64,000 bases of DNA, taken from contig JAUTDX010000230.1 in assembly GCA_030844895.1 (NCBI GenBank), positions 124,001 to 188,000 of the forward strand, written 5' to 3'. Below are positions 34,311-46,002 of this stretch, piece after piece. The notes beneath the pieces were generated by a model that saw only the letters and a program-made list of their open reading frames with translations, was not told the origin of the DNA and did not search any database. How positions within the stretch are numbered: position 1 is the first letter of the stretch; every line of letters begins with the position of its first letter. This DNA comes from Ambrosia x helenae (taxonomy: Eukaryota > Streptophyta > Magnoliopsida > Asterales > Asteraceae). Position numbers and translations under genes: made by a program.

Positions 34311-36466
34311 TGTAACAACACCCCAACCGATGGCGGAAACATCGGGATGTCACGTATTGATGATTGTTTCAGTAGCACATGGTATAAATTAAATTTTAAA
34401 TAATTTATTCAAAACATAAATATCCAAAATAAAGTGATGTCTAGGAATTCAAATACATGATATCAAATAAGCAACAACTTCAAATAACTTCAAATTATAA
34501 CTTCATGATAAATCCTCATGCAAACTCAAGCCTCAGCTTCATTGTTACCTAAAACATGTTAATTTTGAAAATATTTTTGGGTCAACAATAGTTGGTGAGA
34601 ATTACCTAGGTTTTGATAATCGAATAAAAATGTTGTACAATTCAAGTGTCATGGCAAGTCTAGTCCATATGTGAAAACATACTAGAAGTAAATCGAGTGC
34701 ATAATCAACCCTTGTGACTGTTATAATGTAGTACATCCCATACGCTCATGGTTCACTCGAATATGTTATGCGATAACAAACACCCACGCTACCTTTGTAG
34801 GAGGCACGTATCCGGGTGGGATTGTCAGTCCAATAGATCTATCAATGTATACCGTCGGCTGATCAATGTTAATGATTATGCTAGAATGGTGCTTACCCTA
34901 GTCATGTTCAAGACATAATGCAACATAGAAAAAACACATAGACACTTTGATGATTGAATTGCATGTAGAATGTTGTAACATGTTTCACCCCAAAAATGGT
35001 GATAAATAGAAAAGGGGCTATGTAAAACTCACCTTGATTGGACTTGGAAGTATTCAACAATAATCAAGGAGTTAAGCTTGCACCTAATTAAAAGTAATAT
35101 TTTAGGATGTAAGTTATGGAGTTTATTAGCATATTAATCGATTCCAACTAGTGACCTTTAGCGAAAACAAGTAAGATTCCAATTTTCGAAATACCCAAAC
35201 ATTTATCTTTATTGTCATATTATAAAGAAGTTTGTAAAAGTAAATAATTTATCTTGTTAGTTCATAAGGGTTCATAAAATGCGCATGTACCCATTACATT
35301 AGAATTAATGTAATATCTAGAATATAATAATCCATACTAAATCATACCTTCTCGTTTTATTATTAAAATGACTGTTTTGTTCATTTTCTTATTGTAACTA
35401 TTGTAAATAATTACTTTTAAAATATCAACAGTATCTAATTTGAAAAATACATGATATAGGATTTCATTTAGAAGTATATAATTGTTTGATTTCTTAAAAT
35501 TGATGATCCATAAATACTATTAAATTTAATCAAATAATGTCTTGTATACTAGGTAAAGTATACGTGCTAATACAAGAAATATATTAATTTTACTTATTTT
35601 GGTAACAATTGATTGAATATGATTAAAGTCAATAGTAAAACTTTATAGGCTAGATTTAAAAAAAAAATAATAATAAGTTATTTATCAAGTCACCATTTCA
35701 TAGAAATTCTAGAAAATTGATTTCTAGTATTTGTATATAATTAAACATGTAGGAAAACATTAGTAAATATTTTAATACCTCTCTGAAGAAAAATGAAACC
35801 CAAAAAAAATGCGTCTACAGAAAAACAAGCACGTTGGCTCCGGAACTGTCTTGAGCTCTATGAAAGGTTTCCAAACGTAAAGACGTAGTCAAAGGTTGCT
35901 AGTAAGTTGAAGATAAGTAGTAATGGTATTATTTTGGTGTTTTGGGTTCGTTTCGGGTTCCCCGGAAACATGAATTCTAACCGGAAATTTGGATCGGACG
36001 GTGTCGGGTCAATAGTGACAAGATAGTGAAAAGAAACTAGAATAGAAATTTAGAGAGAGTATTAGACTAAATTTTTTTTTTGCATATATTTCTTCTCAAA
36101 GCAAAGAGTATTTATAGGTCTACAAGTAACAACTACAATGAAAGCTAGAGGCTAAATTATTGGAACACAACACTCACTACCTTAATTGAGTTTGACTCTA
36201 AATAAATTAACTTTGACTCTAAATAAAAATAAAAGATTTGACTCTAAGTAAAAGATAAATGATGCAAAGCACTAATTAAGCCATCCATGTTCAAAATGAA
36301 ATCATGAGTTGAGTGGCACATATCAATTACGAATTGTTTTGTATAGTTTTATAATAATGAAAATGACAATTGTAGTAAGTATAATAATAGTAATGATAAT
36401 GAAATTTAAAATGAATAAGTTGAATTTTTATTAAAAAATAAATTTGAGAAATTATGTGATGTTACA
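34311..36466 (-). mobile_element. Z element LTR 1 (outer 3' LTR)
   Basis: Plus strand TGTAACAACACCCC to GATGTTACA, 2156 bp, with an extra AAC near the start compared with the other Z LTRs. Target duplication AACTT on its left. Almost the same as LTR 2 (38796-40947) by eye. Confidence 0.92.
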
Positions 36467-36501
36467 GTCTCCCCTACTTTAGGAAACTCCGTCCCGAAGT
36501 T
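36467..36501 (-). other. Purine tract and hairpin of Z, internal copy 1
   Basis: Stem AACTCCG, loop TCC, stem CGAAGTT at 36485-36501; the one changed base still allows a G-U pair. Purine tract against LTR 1. Confidence 0.7.
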
Positions 36502-37010
36502 ATTAAAAACACAGGGTTGACGATGTTGGATAGAAATTAGGGCAACTGTGGTTTGAAAAATTTGGGTTAAGGCATGACATGAATGTATAGGTAATAGAAT
36601 AACATGTTTCGAATAATTTGGACAAGAGGGTTGATATGTGTGAGTTTTAGGAGTTGGATTAGGTTCGTCTGAAATAGCAAGGAGAATAAGAATCTAACAA
36701 AACACCAAACTTAAGTTTTAGGAGTCTTAAAAGAAATGCATGAGTTGATTGACTATAGGAAAACCAAATGAACTACCAAGTAACTAAAGTTTATAATTGG
36801 TTAGCTACCGAAAAACCTTGATAGAATTTCACACTACCTTAACGTACCTGTAAATTCATGATTACGTTCCGGACCGCAATCACCAATTTACCTTACATTA
36901 GGGTTTTGTGTCCTTCTATGACTCTAAACACACATGTAAGTAATGCAAAATAGCCTTGTGATTGAATCGTATACAATGTATCCAAAAATAAGTCCAACTG
37001 TTGAGCAGGA

Positions 37011-37210
37011 AAAGACCTCTACCAGTCAGTGAGTAAGAACCTCTACCGATTGTTGAGCAGGTGCGATAGCCTCTACCAGTCGTTGAGCAGGTTGTAGGGC
37101 CTCTACCGACTGTTGAGAAGGCATGATGACCTCTACCAATCGTTGAGTAGGTTATTTGGTACTCTACTAACTGTTGAGCAAGTACTTCATCCTCTATCAG
37201 TTGTTTGATT
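37011..37210 (-). repeat. 30-bp tandem repeat in Z internal region
   Basis: Six to seven units of the form CCTCTACCRNTNGTTGAGCAGG plus 8 bases. Being a multiple of three it gives an open minus-strand frame with GRG repeats (36916-37221). Further copies: 41477-41585 with 44311-44418, and 61877-62073. Confidence 0.8.
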
Positions 37211-38384
37211 AAGTGTACCAATTATTACACACATGAATTGCAAATTGATAATATGTACATGTAAGCAATCAAGTATCAAGTATAGCATACGAGTTGTAAT
37301 AGAGTTGCCCTAGACAAGGTTAATGACTCTTGGTGTGTCTATAGCAAATAGTTTATATTCCATGAATTCTAGTTTCAAATGTTCAAATGTGGTAGATAGT
37401 CGAATCCTCATGTATAACTAAGGATTATGTTTGATGCAACACACAATCAAGTTTCAATAGTTTGGTTATCATGGGTAACTAGCTCATGTGTGAGAAGGTG
37501 AAGGATATGAATTTAGTTCTTGAGTGGATGATGAAAAATCTTGAAGCAGAATCAAGGTTGTGAGAGATAGTGAATGTGAAGATAGTTGATAAAGAGTTTA
37601 TTTTATAGTAAGGATATTATGTAGCAGTGTAAATTTTGGGGTTTGGATCAAAGGTTATAATCAAGTGTATAAGAAAACATGATTGTGGTATATGCCAAAT
37701 ATTGTAAAAATTTGAACAAGTTGAAAATGAGTGAGTGTCGATGGAGAATTTAGAGACTAGATATTATTCCTATGGATAAAAAAAATCTTATTTTCAAAAT
37801 TGGTTTTATACATAAAGCAAAAGTTGTTAAATAGTACAAGCTAAGTGGGCTTTGATTAAAATATTCCCGTTAGTTGGAGATTTCAAACATGGCATTAGGT
37901 TTTGAAGATCAAGGTTCTATTAGTGATTTTTAATAGTTTAAAGCATTATATAGAAAATCGTTTGTTACGTCAATAAATAAACAATTGAATTTAAGTTCGA
38001 GGACGTCTTTTGACAAAAAAAAATATGTACTTTGTAGAGTTACTAGGTAATGAAAATACAACAAGATTTAGAAATCTTTAGTTTTTGCTAAGGTATGAGG
38101 TTATAGTTTTTTTTTTAAAATAAGTAACATGTGGAGAAATGAAATAATATGATTTGGGTAGGGTGTTGAATATTTAAAAAGTGGCTAAGATGGTAAGGTG
38201 AAGTGTGATTGTGAAATCCATAGATGGTTATGAAATGAGATTGATTTAAGCTGTAAAATTTTGAGATTTTAGAGCTTAGTTTAAGGAAAGTGAGTGTAAT
38301 CATTTATTCATTAATTAAAACGAATAAACGAAAACGTTGACTTATCAAAACTTCTAGATTCTAATAACATAGTGAAGACATGCT

Positions 38385-38699
38385 TTAGCCTATAAGTGAA
38401 CACTCATCCCGATAATTCCCAGGTAGGCATCCGGGTCCCTCGTCTGATTGGGATTTATGCGCAATGCCAGTCCTAGACAGAAAACTCAGAATACAGGCGT
38501 TCACCCTTCCAGATTGCACGTGTTCATTATTAAAATCTAGAACTTCGACGAGATCTTCAAGGTGGTTCAGGCTAAACCTGAGGATTTGTCCTATTAGTCT
38601 AAGAGTAGATCTTGTGATGGAGAACAATCTTCTTGTAGAGACCAAAGTAGGAATAAGAAGTAGGAGGGAGATAGAGAATAGAAACAAGTAGGGTTGCAA
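38385..38699 (-). CDS. Hypothetical 104-residue ORF after the Z primer site
   Basis: It begins 81 bases inside the Z primer binding site, where gag would start, with a hydrophobic N-terminus (MQPYLFLFSISLLLLIP). No similarity to Gag or any domain that I recognise. It recurs at 45598-45906 (frameshifted end) and 63247-63560, but those are recent duplicates, so conservation is weak evidence. It may well be non-coding. Confidence 0.2.
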   Translation of the reverse strand: MQPYLFLFSISLLLLIPTLVSTRRLFSITRSTLRLIGQILRFSLNHLEDLVEVLDFNNEHVQSGRVNACILSFLSRTGIAHKSQSDEGPGCLPGNYRDECSLIG

Positions 38700-38779
38700 G
38701 TAAAAGGAGCAAGTACTGATTATAATCCTATGGTTATAGACTAGATTATTTTTCTAATAACCTAATTCCCTATAACCAT

Positions 38780-38792
38780 GGCTCTGATACCA
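38780..38792 (-). other. Primer binding site, tRNA-iMet type (Z, copy 1)
   Basis: Minus strand TGGTATCAGAGCC, three bases inside the LTR that ends at 38796; matches the initiator-Met tRNA 3' end. Confidence 0.9.
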
Positions 38793-38795
38793 ATC

Positions 38796-40947
38796 TGTAA
38801 CACCCCAACCGATGGCGGAAACATCGGGATGTCACGTATTGATGATTGTTTCAGTAGCACATGGTATAAATTAAATTTTAAATAATTTATTCAAAACATA
38901 AATATCCAAAATAAAGTGATGTCTAGGAATTCAAATACATGATATCAAATAAGCAACAACTTCAAATAACTTCAAATTATAACTTCATGATAAATCCTCA
39001 TGCAAACTCAAGCCTCAGCTTCATTGTTACCTAAAACATGTTAATTTTGAAAATATTTTTGGGTCAACAATAGTTGGTGAGAATTACCTAGGTTTTGATA
39101 ATCGAATAAAAATGTTGTACAATTCAAGTGTCATGGCAAGTCTAGTCCATATGTGAAAACATACTAGAAGTAAATCGAGTGCATAATCAACCCTTGTGAC
39201 TGTTATAATGTAGTACATCCCATACGCTCATGGTTCACTCGAATATGTTATGCGATAACAAACACCCACGCTACCTTTGTAGGAGGCACGTATCCGGGTG
39301 GGATTGTCAGTCCAATAGATCTATCAATGTATACCGTCGGCTGATCAATGTTAATGATTATGCTAGAATGGTGCTTACCCTAGTCATGTTCAAGACATAA
39401 TGCAACATAGAAAAAACACATAGACACTTTGATGATTGAATTGCATGTAGAATGTTGTAACATGTTTCACCCCAAAAATGGTGATAAATAGAAAAGGGGC
39501 TATGTAAAACTCACCTTGATTGGACTTGGAAGTATTCAACAATAATCAAGGAGTTAAGCTTGCACCTAATTAAAAGTAATATTTTAGGATGTAAGTTATG
39601 GAGTTTATTAGCATATTAATCGATTCCAACTAGTGACCTTTAGCGAAAACAAGTAAGATTCCAATTTTCGAAATACCCAAACATTTATCTTTATTGTCAT
39701 ATTATAAAGAAGTTTGTAAAAGTAAATAATTTATCTTGTTAGTTCATAAGGGTTCATAAAATGCGCATGTACCCATTACATTAGAATTAATGTAATATCT
39801 AGAATATAATAATCCATACTAAATCATACCTTCTCGTTTTATTATTAAAATGACTGTTTTGTTCATTTTCTTATTGTAACTATTGTAAATAATTACTTTT
39901 AAAATATCAACAGTATCTAATTTGAAAAATACATGATATAGGATTTCATTTAGAAGTATATAATTGTTTGATTTCTTAAAATTGATGATCCATAAATACT
40001 ATTAAATTTAATCAAATAATGTCTTGTATACTAGGTAAAGTATACGTGCTAATACAAGAAATATATTAATTTTACTTATTTTGGTAACAATTGATTGAAT
40101 ATGATTAAAGTCAATAGTAAAACTTTATAGGCTAGATTTAAAAAAAAAATAATAATAAGTTATTTATCAAGTCACCATTTCATAGAAATTCTAGAAAATT
40201 GATTTCTAGTATTTGTATATAATTAAACATGTAGGAAAACATTAGTAAATATTTTAATACCTCTCTGAAGAAAAATGAAACCCAAAAAAAATGCGTCTAC
40301 AGAAAAACAAGCACGTTGGCTCCGGAACTGTCTTGAGCTCTATGAAAGGTTTCCAAACGTAAAGACGTAGTCAAAGGTTGCTAGTAAGTTGAAGATAAGT
40401 AGTAATGGTATTATTTTGGTGTTTTGGGTTCGTTTCGGGTTCCCCGGAAACATGAATTCTAACCGGAAATTTGGATCGGACGGTGTCGGGTCAATAGTGA
40501 CAAGATAGTGAAAAGAAACTAGAATAGAAATTTAGAGAGAGTATTAGACTAAATTTTTTTTTTGCATATATTTCTTCTCAAAGCAAAGAGTATTATAGGT
40601 CTACAAGTAACAACTACAATGAAAGCTAGAGGCTAAATTATTGGAACACAACACTCACTACCTTAATTGAGTTTGACTCTAAATAAATTAACTTTGACTC
40701 TAAATAAAAATAAAAGATTTGACTCTAAGTAAAAGATAAATGATGCAAAGCACTAATTAAGCCATCCATGTTCAAAATGAAATCATGAGTTGAGTGGCAC
40801 ATATCAATTACGAATTGTTTTGTATAGTTTTATAATAATGAAAATGACAATTGTAGTAAGTATAATAATAGTAATGATAATGAAATTTAAAATGAATAAG
40901 TTGAATTTTTATTAAAAAATAAATTTGAGAAATTATGTGATGTTACA
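38796..40947 (-). mobile_element. Z element LTR 2 (shared, central)
   Basis: 2152 bp, TGTAACACCCC...GATGTTACA. It serves as the 5' LTR of internal copy 1 and the 3' LTR of internal copy 2. Neither edge has a target duplication, as expected inside a tandem array. Confidence 0.92.
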
Positions 40948-40982
40948 GTCTCCCCTACTTTAGGAAACTTCGTCCCGAAGTT
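40948..40982 (-). other. Purine tract and hairpin of Z, internal copy 2
   Basis: Perfect stem AACTTCG / CGAAGTT with loop TCC at 40966-40982. Confidence 0.72.
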
Positions 40983-41585
40983 ATTAAAAACACAGGGTTG
41001 ACGATGTTGGATAGAAATTAGGGCAACTGTGGTTTGAAAAATTTGGGTTAAGGCATGACATGAATGTATAGGTAATAGAATAACATGTTTCGAATAATTT
41101 GGACAAGAGGGTTGATATGTGTGAGTTTTAGGAGTTGGATTAGGTTCGTCTGAAATAGCAAGGAGAATAAGAATCTAACAAAACACCAAACTTAAGTTTT
41201 AGGAGTCTTAAAAGAAATGCATGAGTTGATTGACTATAGGAAAACCAAATGAACTACCAAGTAACTAAAGTTTATAATTGGTTAGCTACCGAAAAACCTT
41301 GATAGAATTTCACACTACCTTAACGTACCTGTAAATTCATGATTACGTTCCGGACCGCAATCACCAATTTACCTTACATTAGGGTTTTGTGTCCTTCTAT
41401 GACTCTAAACACACATGTAAGTAATGCAAAATAGCCTTGTGATTGAATCGTATACAATGTATCCAAAAATAAGTCCAACTGTTGAGCAGGAAAAGACCTC
41501 TACCAGTCAGTGAGTAAGAACCTCTACCGATTGTTGAGCAGGTGCGATAGCCTCTACCAGTCGTTGAGCAGGTTGTAGGGCCTCT
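40983..41585 (-). mobile_element. Z internal region, copy 2, left part
   Basis: Nearly identical to 36502-37103. It is cut inside the 30-bp tandem repeat by the V insertion; CCTCT (41581-41585) is the left target duplication. Confidence 0.88.
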
Positions 41586-41710
41586 TGTGACAACTCGGGT
41601 AAATCTCTCTCCTGGTTTCTATCTTTTTGTTTGCTTCCTTCGTTATTTCTTTTGTTCTTTTGGTATTTGTGCAAATTTTCGGGACGAAAATTCTTTTAAC
41701 GTGGGGATGA
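41586..41710 (+). mobile_element. Internal-region extension on the outer side of V LTR
   Basis: Begins TGTGACAACTCGGG at the target duplication and holds a CT-rich stretch, the hairpin AATTTTCG-GGA-CGAAAATT (41674-41692) and a purine-rich tract before the canonical LTR start at 41711. This is what normally lies just upstream of a 3' LTR, yet it is inside the duplication CCTCT. Confidence 0.75.
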
Positions 41711-42095
41711 TGTGACACCCGGCAAATTCTGGTTAACAGCGTTGTTTAGATGAAAGTCTACCTTAGCGAGTCACGCGTATATTGTACTTAACTGGGTTAG
41801 TTAAGTCGGGATATGGTTCGGGAACTATTGGTTAGTCTAGAAGATCATTGGATGTTGGTCTAGAGGTTCGTTAGATGTCGGTCCTTAACAAGTGTACAAA
41901 CGGTGACGATTTGTAGGATCGTCAGGGCATACGGAACGTACGAGTCTCGAGTCCCGGGAATTGGTGAACGAGTGTAAATATGTGTATTTACTTGTGTTAT
42001 GTGTTTACAATCATTATATGACTTGTCGGTACGTGATTATGCATTAACATATGTTAAAACGGGGTTTAACGCGCAAAACGCACCAAACCAACCCC

Positions 42096-42260
42096 TACAG
42101 GCGATTAGGAAGCCTAATCACCTGTAGGGGAGGCGAGTAGAGGGACATAGGGGCGATTAGGCCCCTACTCGTGTGATGTTAGGGGCGAGTAGGCCCAATC
42201 GCATGCCCATTCATGCGATTAGCAGCCCTAATCGCATGAACTGCTGCACAATCGCATGTA
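42096..42260 (+). repeat. Short-word array in V LTR, block 1
   Basis: Repeated GGCGATTAG, AGGGGCGAGTAGG and the inverted CTAATCGC. Confidence 0.8.
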
Positions 42261-42899
42261 ACGTGCTGGAACGACTAGAAACGCCTATAAATACAATACT
42301 TAACCTCCTAAACTCCCTAATATCAACCCTAGTCGTCCCATAACCGCCCCAAACACTTAAACAACCTCTGGAAGGCGATTTTGATCAAAAACACAAGGTT
42401 TCAAGGTCTAACCATCATTCTTTTACAATTCCAAGGTTTGATTCTCATCCATAACACTTTGTAAACGTTTTTAATCAATCCCTAATGGTCCAGACCTGTT
42501 CATAAACGAAAAAGCTTTCTGAAAATCGTCAATAAGGGTTGTTAATCGGATTATAACTAATAAACATGCGTTATGGGTATGTATGATTAGAAAGATAGGA
42601 TTTTTATGAATCTTGATGATGTTTTGATGTGTTATCATGCTAGGTCAGAAATAATATTGTTAGTATGATGATAGAAATCTCAGTAATTGGATAATAGGGT
42701 TATGATTACATGCGTTAATTGAATGTTGCATGCTATGTGAATGGTGTTTGGATTGCTTTGGTTGCATGCAGGACTGATTTTACGAGGTTGAACGAAGGAT
42801 TTTGGTTTAAACATGTTTAGAATAATTATTGGGATGATATTGGGTAATTACACACGTTCTGGATCTGATTTGGAGCGTTAAACGCGCGAAAAACCGGAA

Positions 42900-43155
42900 C
42901 AACAAGGTTACAGGCGAGTAGCCTTGCTAATCGCCTGTATTAGGGGCGAGTAGCCCCCACTCGCATGACATTAGGGGCGAGTAGCCCCACTCGCGTGACA
43001 TAAGGGGCGATTAGCCCACTCGCGTGACATAAAGGGCGAGTAGCCCTGATCGCGTGGCATTAAGGGCGAGTAGCCCTACTCGCTTAACATTAGGGGCGAT
43101 TAGCCCTAGTCGTGTGGTCATTCACGCGATTAGCCTCCCTAATCGCGTGTACTGC
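42900..43155 (+). repeat. Short-word array in V LTR, block 2
   Basis: About eight units near 31 bp of the form GGGGCGAGTAGCCC-ACTCGCGTGACATTA, with GATTAG variants and inverted halves. Confidence 0.85.
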
Positions 43156-44310
43156 TGTTGTAAGTGTAAATTAGCATTCCGAGACCCGATTTGACATGTA
43201 GTAACATACTAGGAACCCCGTAACATGTCTAATAACTTGGTAACATATATTTGGATGTATTTCGGTGATACGTGGACTATGTGCTATAACTTGTTGTACG
43301 TTAACGTGTGTTAAGTGTAATTGCGTTATTGTATGTTTTAGAGCGTAAACATAACACGGGGAGTCTCGGGTCACCAATGGGATGTCGGGTCTTGTATTTT
43401 GGGTCAGTTAAAACAGTCACGGTGTTTTCAAACGAACTTGGTTATGGTCTGGACATCTAGGGACTAATTAACCTGCGGGTTATTAGTCTAAGTACTTGTA
43501 ACTGTCGTATGTTAGGTCGCCGCTTTACGGGACTAGCATAGCAGCTGAGTTTACTCGGGTTAAGGAGTAACGGAACTTAAGGTGAGTTTACGGCCCCTCT
43601 TTTAAACTGGTTTTATACTTTCGGGGGAGAAAACATGTGTTAAAACTATATTTGGTAACTACTGTCATACTATGGGTTTCTCTTGTGTACTACACGATCT
43701 TTGGAAGTCCCGGGGGGAACCATGAATGTGCGGGTTTGCACAACGGGGAAATGTGAATAGCGCTATTGGGAGTGACCAACCCCGCTCGTCGACTTGGAGG
43801 GTCGGCGGGTGCATATTGTCTCAAACAGGAACAACAGGAACAACAGGAACATACATCGGGCATACTTTTGGTATTCGAGTTAGTAATGGTTTTCCAATCG
43901 TGGTAGTAACAAAACGTACGCCTAGCTAGCGTATACTGGTTTTCGATTATTATAGTATGGACAGGTGGACTTGGTACTTGGATACAAAACCTGTAAACTC
44001 ACCAGCATTTTTGTGCTGACGTAAACTTTTACATGTTTTCTCAGGTCGCTAAGGTAGCACGACTGGACTAGGGCGCACGCGTCTGCACGGCGTCTTAATA
44101 GGGTTGCATGGTCTTTTGAACGTTGAACTATTGTTTCATTATTGAGATATTGTTTTTAAATAAGCTTCCGCTGTAAACGGGGATTTTAAACTATGATTTG
44201 AAATTGCATTTATGTTCATTTAGACTTGTTTATTGTGATCGTTGGTTTGGATCCTGGTTTGTCATGCGCCTCGCGGTAAAACTCCGCAAGTGGATTTTGA
44301 GGGTGTGACA

Positions 44311-45986
44311 CCTCTACCGACTGTTGAGAAGGCATGATGACCTCTACCAATCGTTGAGTAGGTTATTTGGTACTCTACTAACTGTTGAGCAAGTACTTCA
44401 TCCTCTATCAGTTGTTTGATTAAGTGTACCAATTATTACACACATGAATTGCAAATTGATAATATGTACATGTAAGCAATCAAGTATCAAGTATAGCATA
44501 CGAGTTGTAATAGAGTTGCCTAGACAAGGTTAATGACTCTTGGTGTGTCTATAGCAAATAGTTTATATTCCATGAATTCTAGTTTCAAATGTTCAAATGT
44601 GGTAGATAGTCGAATCCTCATGTATAACTAAGGATTATGTTTGATGCAACACACAATCAAGTTTCAATAGTTTGGTTATCATGGGTAACTAGCTCATGTG
44701 TGAGAAGGTGAAGGATATGAATTTAGTTCTTGAGTGGATGATGAAAAATCTTGAAGCAGAATCAAGGTTGTGAGAGATAGTGAATGTGAAGATAGTTGAT
44801 AAAGAGTTTATTTTATAGTAAGGATATTATGTAGCAGTGTAAATTTTGGGGTTTGTATCAAAGGTTATAATCAAGTGTATAAGAAAACATGATTGTGGTA
44901 TATGCCAAATATTGTAAAAATTTGAACAAGTTGAAAATGAGTGAGTGTCGATGGAGAATTTAGAGACTAGATATTATTCCTATGGATAAAAAAAATCTTA
45001 TTTTCAAAATTGGTTTTATACATAAAGCAAAAGTTGTTAAATAGTACAAGCTAAGTGGGCTTTGATTAAAATATTCCGTTAGTTGGAGATTTCAAACATG
45101 GCATTAGGTTTTGAAGATCAAGGTTCTATTAGTGATTTTTAATAGTTTAAAGCATTATATAGAAAATCGTTTGTTACGTCAATAAATAAACAATTGAATT
45201 TAAGTTCGAGGACGTCTTTTGACAAAAAAAAATATGTACTTTGTAGAGTTACTAGGTAATGAAAATACAACAAGATTTAGAAATCTTTAGTTTTTGCTAA
45301 GGTATGAGGTTATAGTTTTTTTTTAAAATAAGTAACATGTGGAGAAATGAAATAATATGATTTGGGTAGGGTGTTGAATATTTAAAAAGTGGCTAAGATG
45401 GTAAGGTGAAGTGTGATTGTGAAATCCATAGATGGTTATGAAATGAGATTGATTTAAGCTGTAAAATTTTGAGATTTTAGAGCTTAGTTTAAGGAAAGTG
45501 AGTGTAATCATTTATTCATTAATTAAAACGAATAAACGAAAACGTTGACTTATCAAAACTTCTAGATTCTAATAACATAGTGGAGACATGCTTTAGCCTA
45601 TAAGTGAACACTCATCCCGATAATTCCCAGGTAGGCATCCGGTCCCTCGTCTGATTGGGATTTATGCGCAATGCCAGTCCTAGACAGAAAACTCAGAATA
45701 CAGGCGTTCACCCTTCCAGATTGCACGTGTTCATTATTAAAATCTAGAACTTCGACGAGATCTTCAAGGTGGTTCAGGCTAAACCTGAGGATTTGTCCTA
45801 TTAGTCTAAGAGTAGATCTTGTGATGGAGAACAATCTTCTTGTAGAGACCAAAGTAGGAATAAGAAGTAGGAGGGAGATAGAGAATAGAAACAAGTAGGG
45901 TTGCAAGTAAAAGGAGCAAGTACTGATTATAATCCTATGGTTATAGACTAGATTATTTTTCTAATAACCTAATTCCCTATAACCAT
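44311..45986 (-). mobile_element. Z internal region, copy 2, right part
   Basis: Continues the 30-bp repeat interrupted at 41585 and matches 37104-38779 with a few single-base differences (for example a lost C near 44520 and a lost G near 45641 that shifts the hypothetical ORF). Confidence 0.88.
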
Positions 45987-45999
45987 GGCTCTGATACCA
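45987..45999 (-). other. Primer binding site, tRNA-iMet type (Z, copy 2)
   Basis: TGGTATCAGAGCC on the minus strand, three bases inside LTR 3. Confidence 0.9.
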
Positions 46000-46002
46000 A
46001 TC

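Larger units (their letters stand above)
36502..38779 (-). mobile_element. Z internal region, copy 1 (non-coding)
   Basis: 2.3 kb between purine tract and primer site, far too short for gag-pol and with no recognisable Gag, protease, reverse transcriptase or integrase. It holds the 30-bp tandem repeat at 37011-37200 and a 104-codon open frame near the primer site. This is the layout of a non-autonomous LARD-type element. Confidence 0.85.
41711..44310 (+). mobile_element. V-family LTR (solo, plus orientation)
   Basis: TGTGACACCCGGC...GGGTGTGACA, 2600 bp. Right target duplication CCTCT at 44311-44315. It has two arrays of GGGGCGATTAG / GGGGCGAGTAG words (42096-42260, 42900-43150). Homologous to 1-2422 and 7580-8143 in inverted orientation. 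No coding region. Confidence 0.88.

Noticed and set aside
42900..43155. CRISPR-like array of about 31-bp units
   Set aside because: Units have no unique spacers, the genome is plant-like, and the array lies in an LTR with a sister array of the same words.
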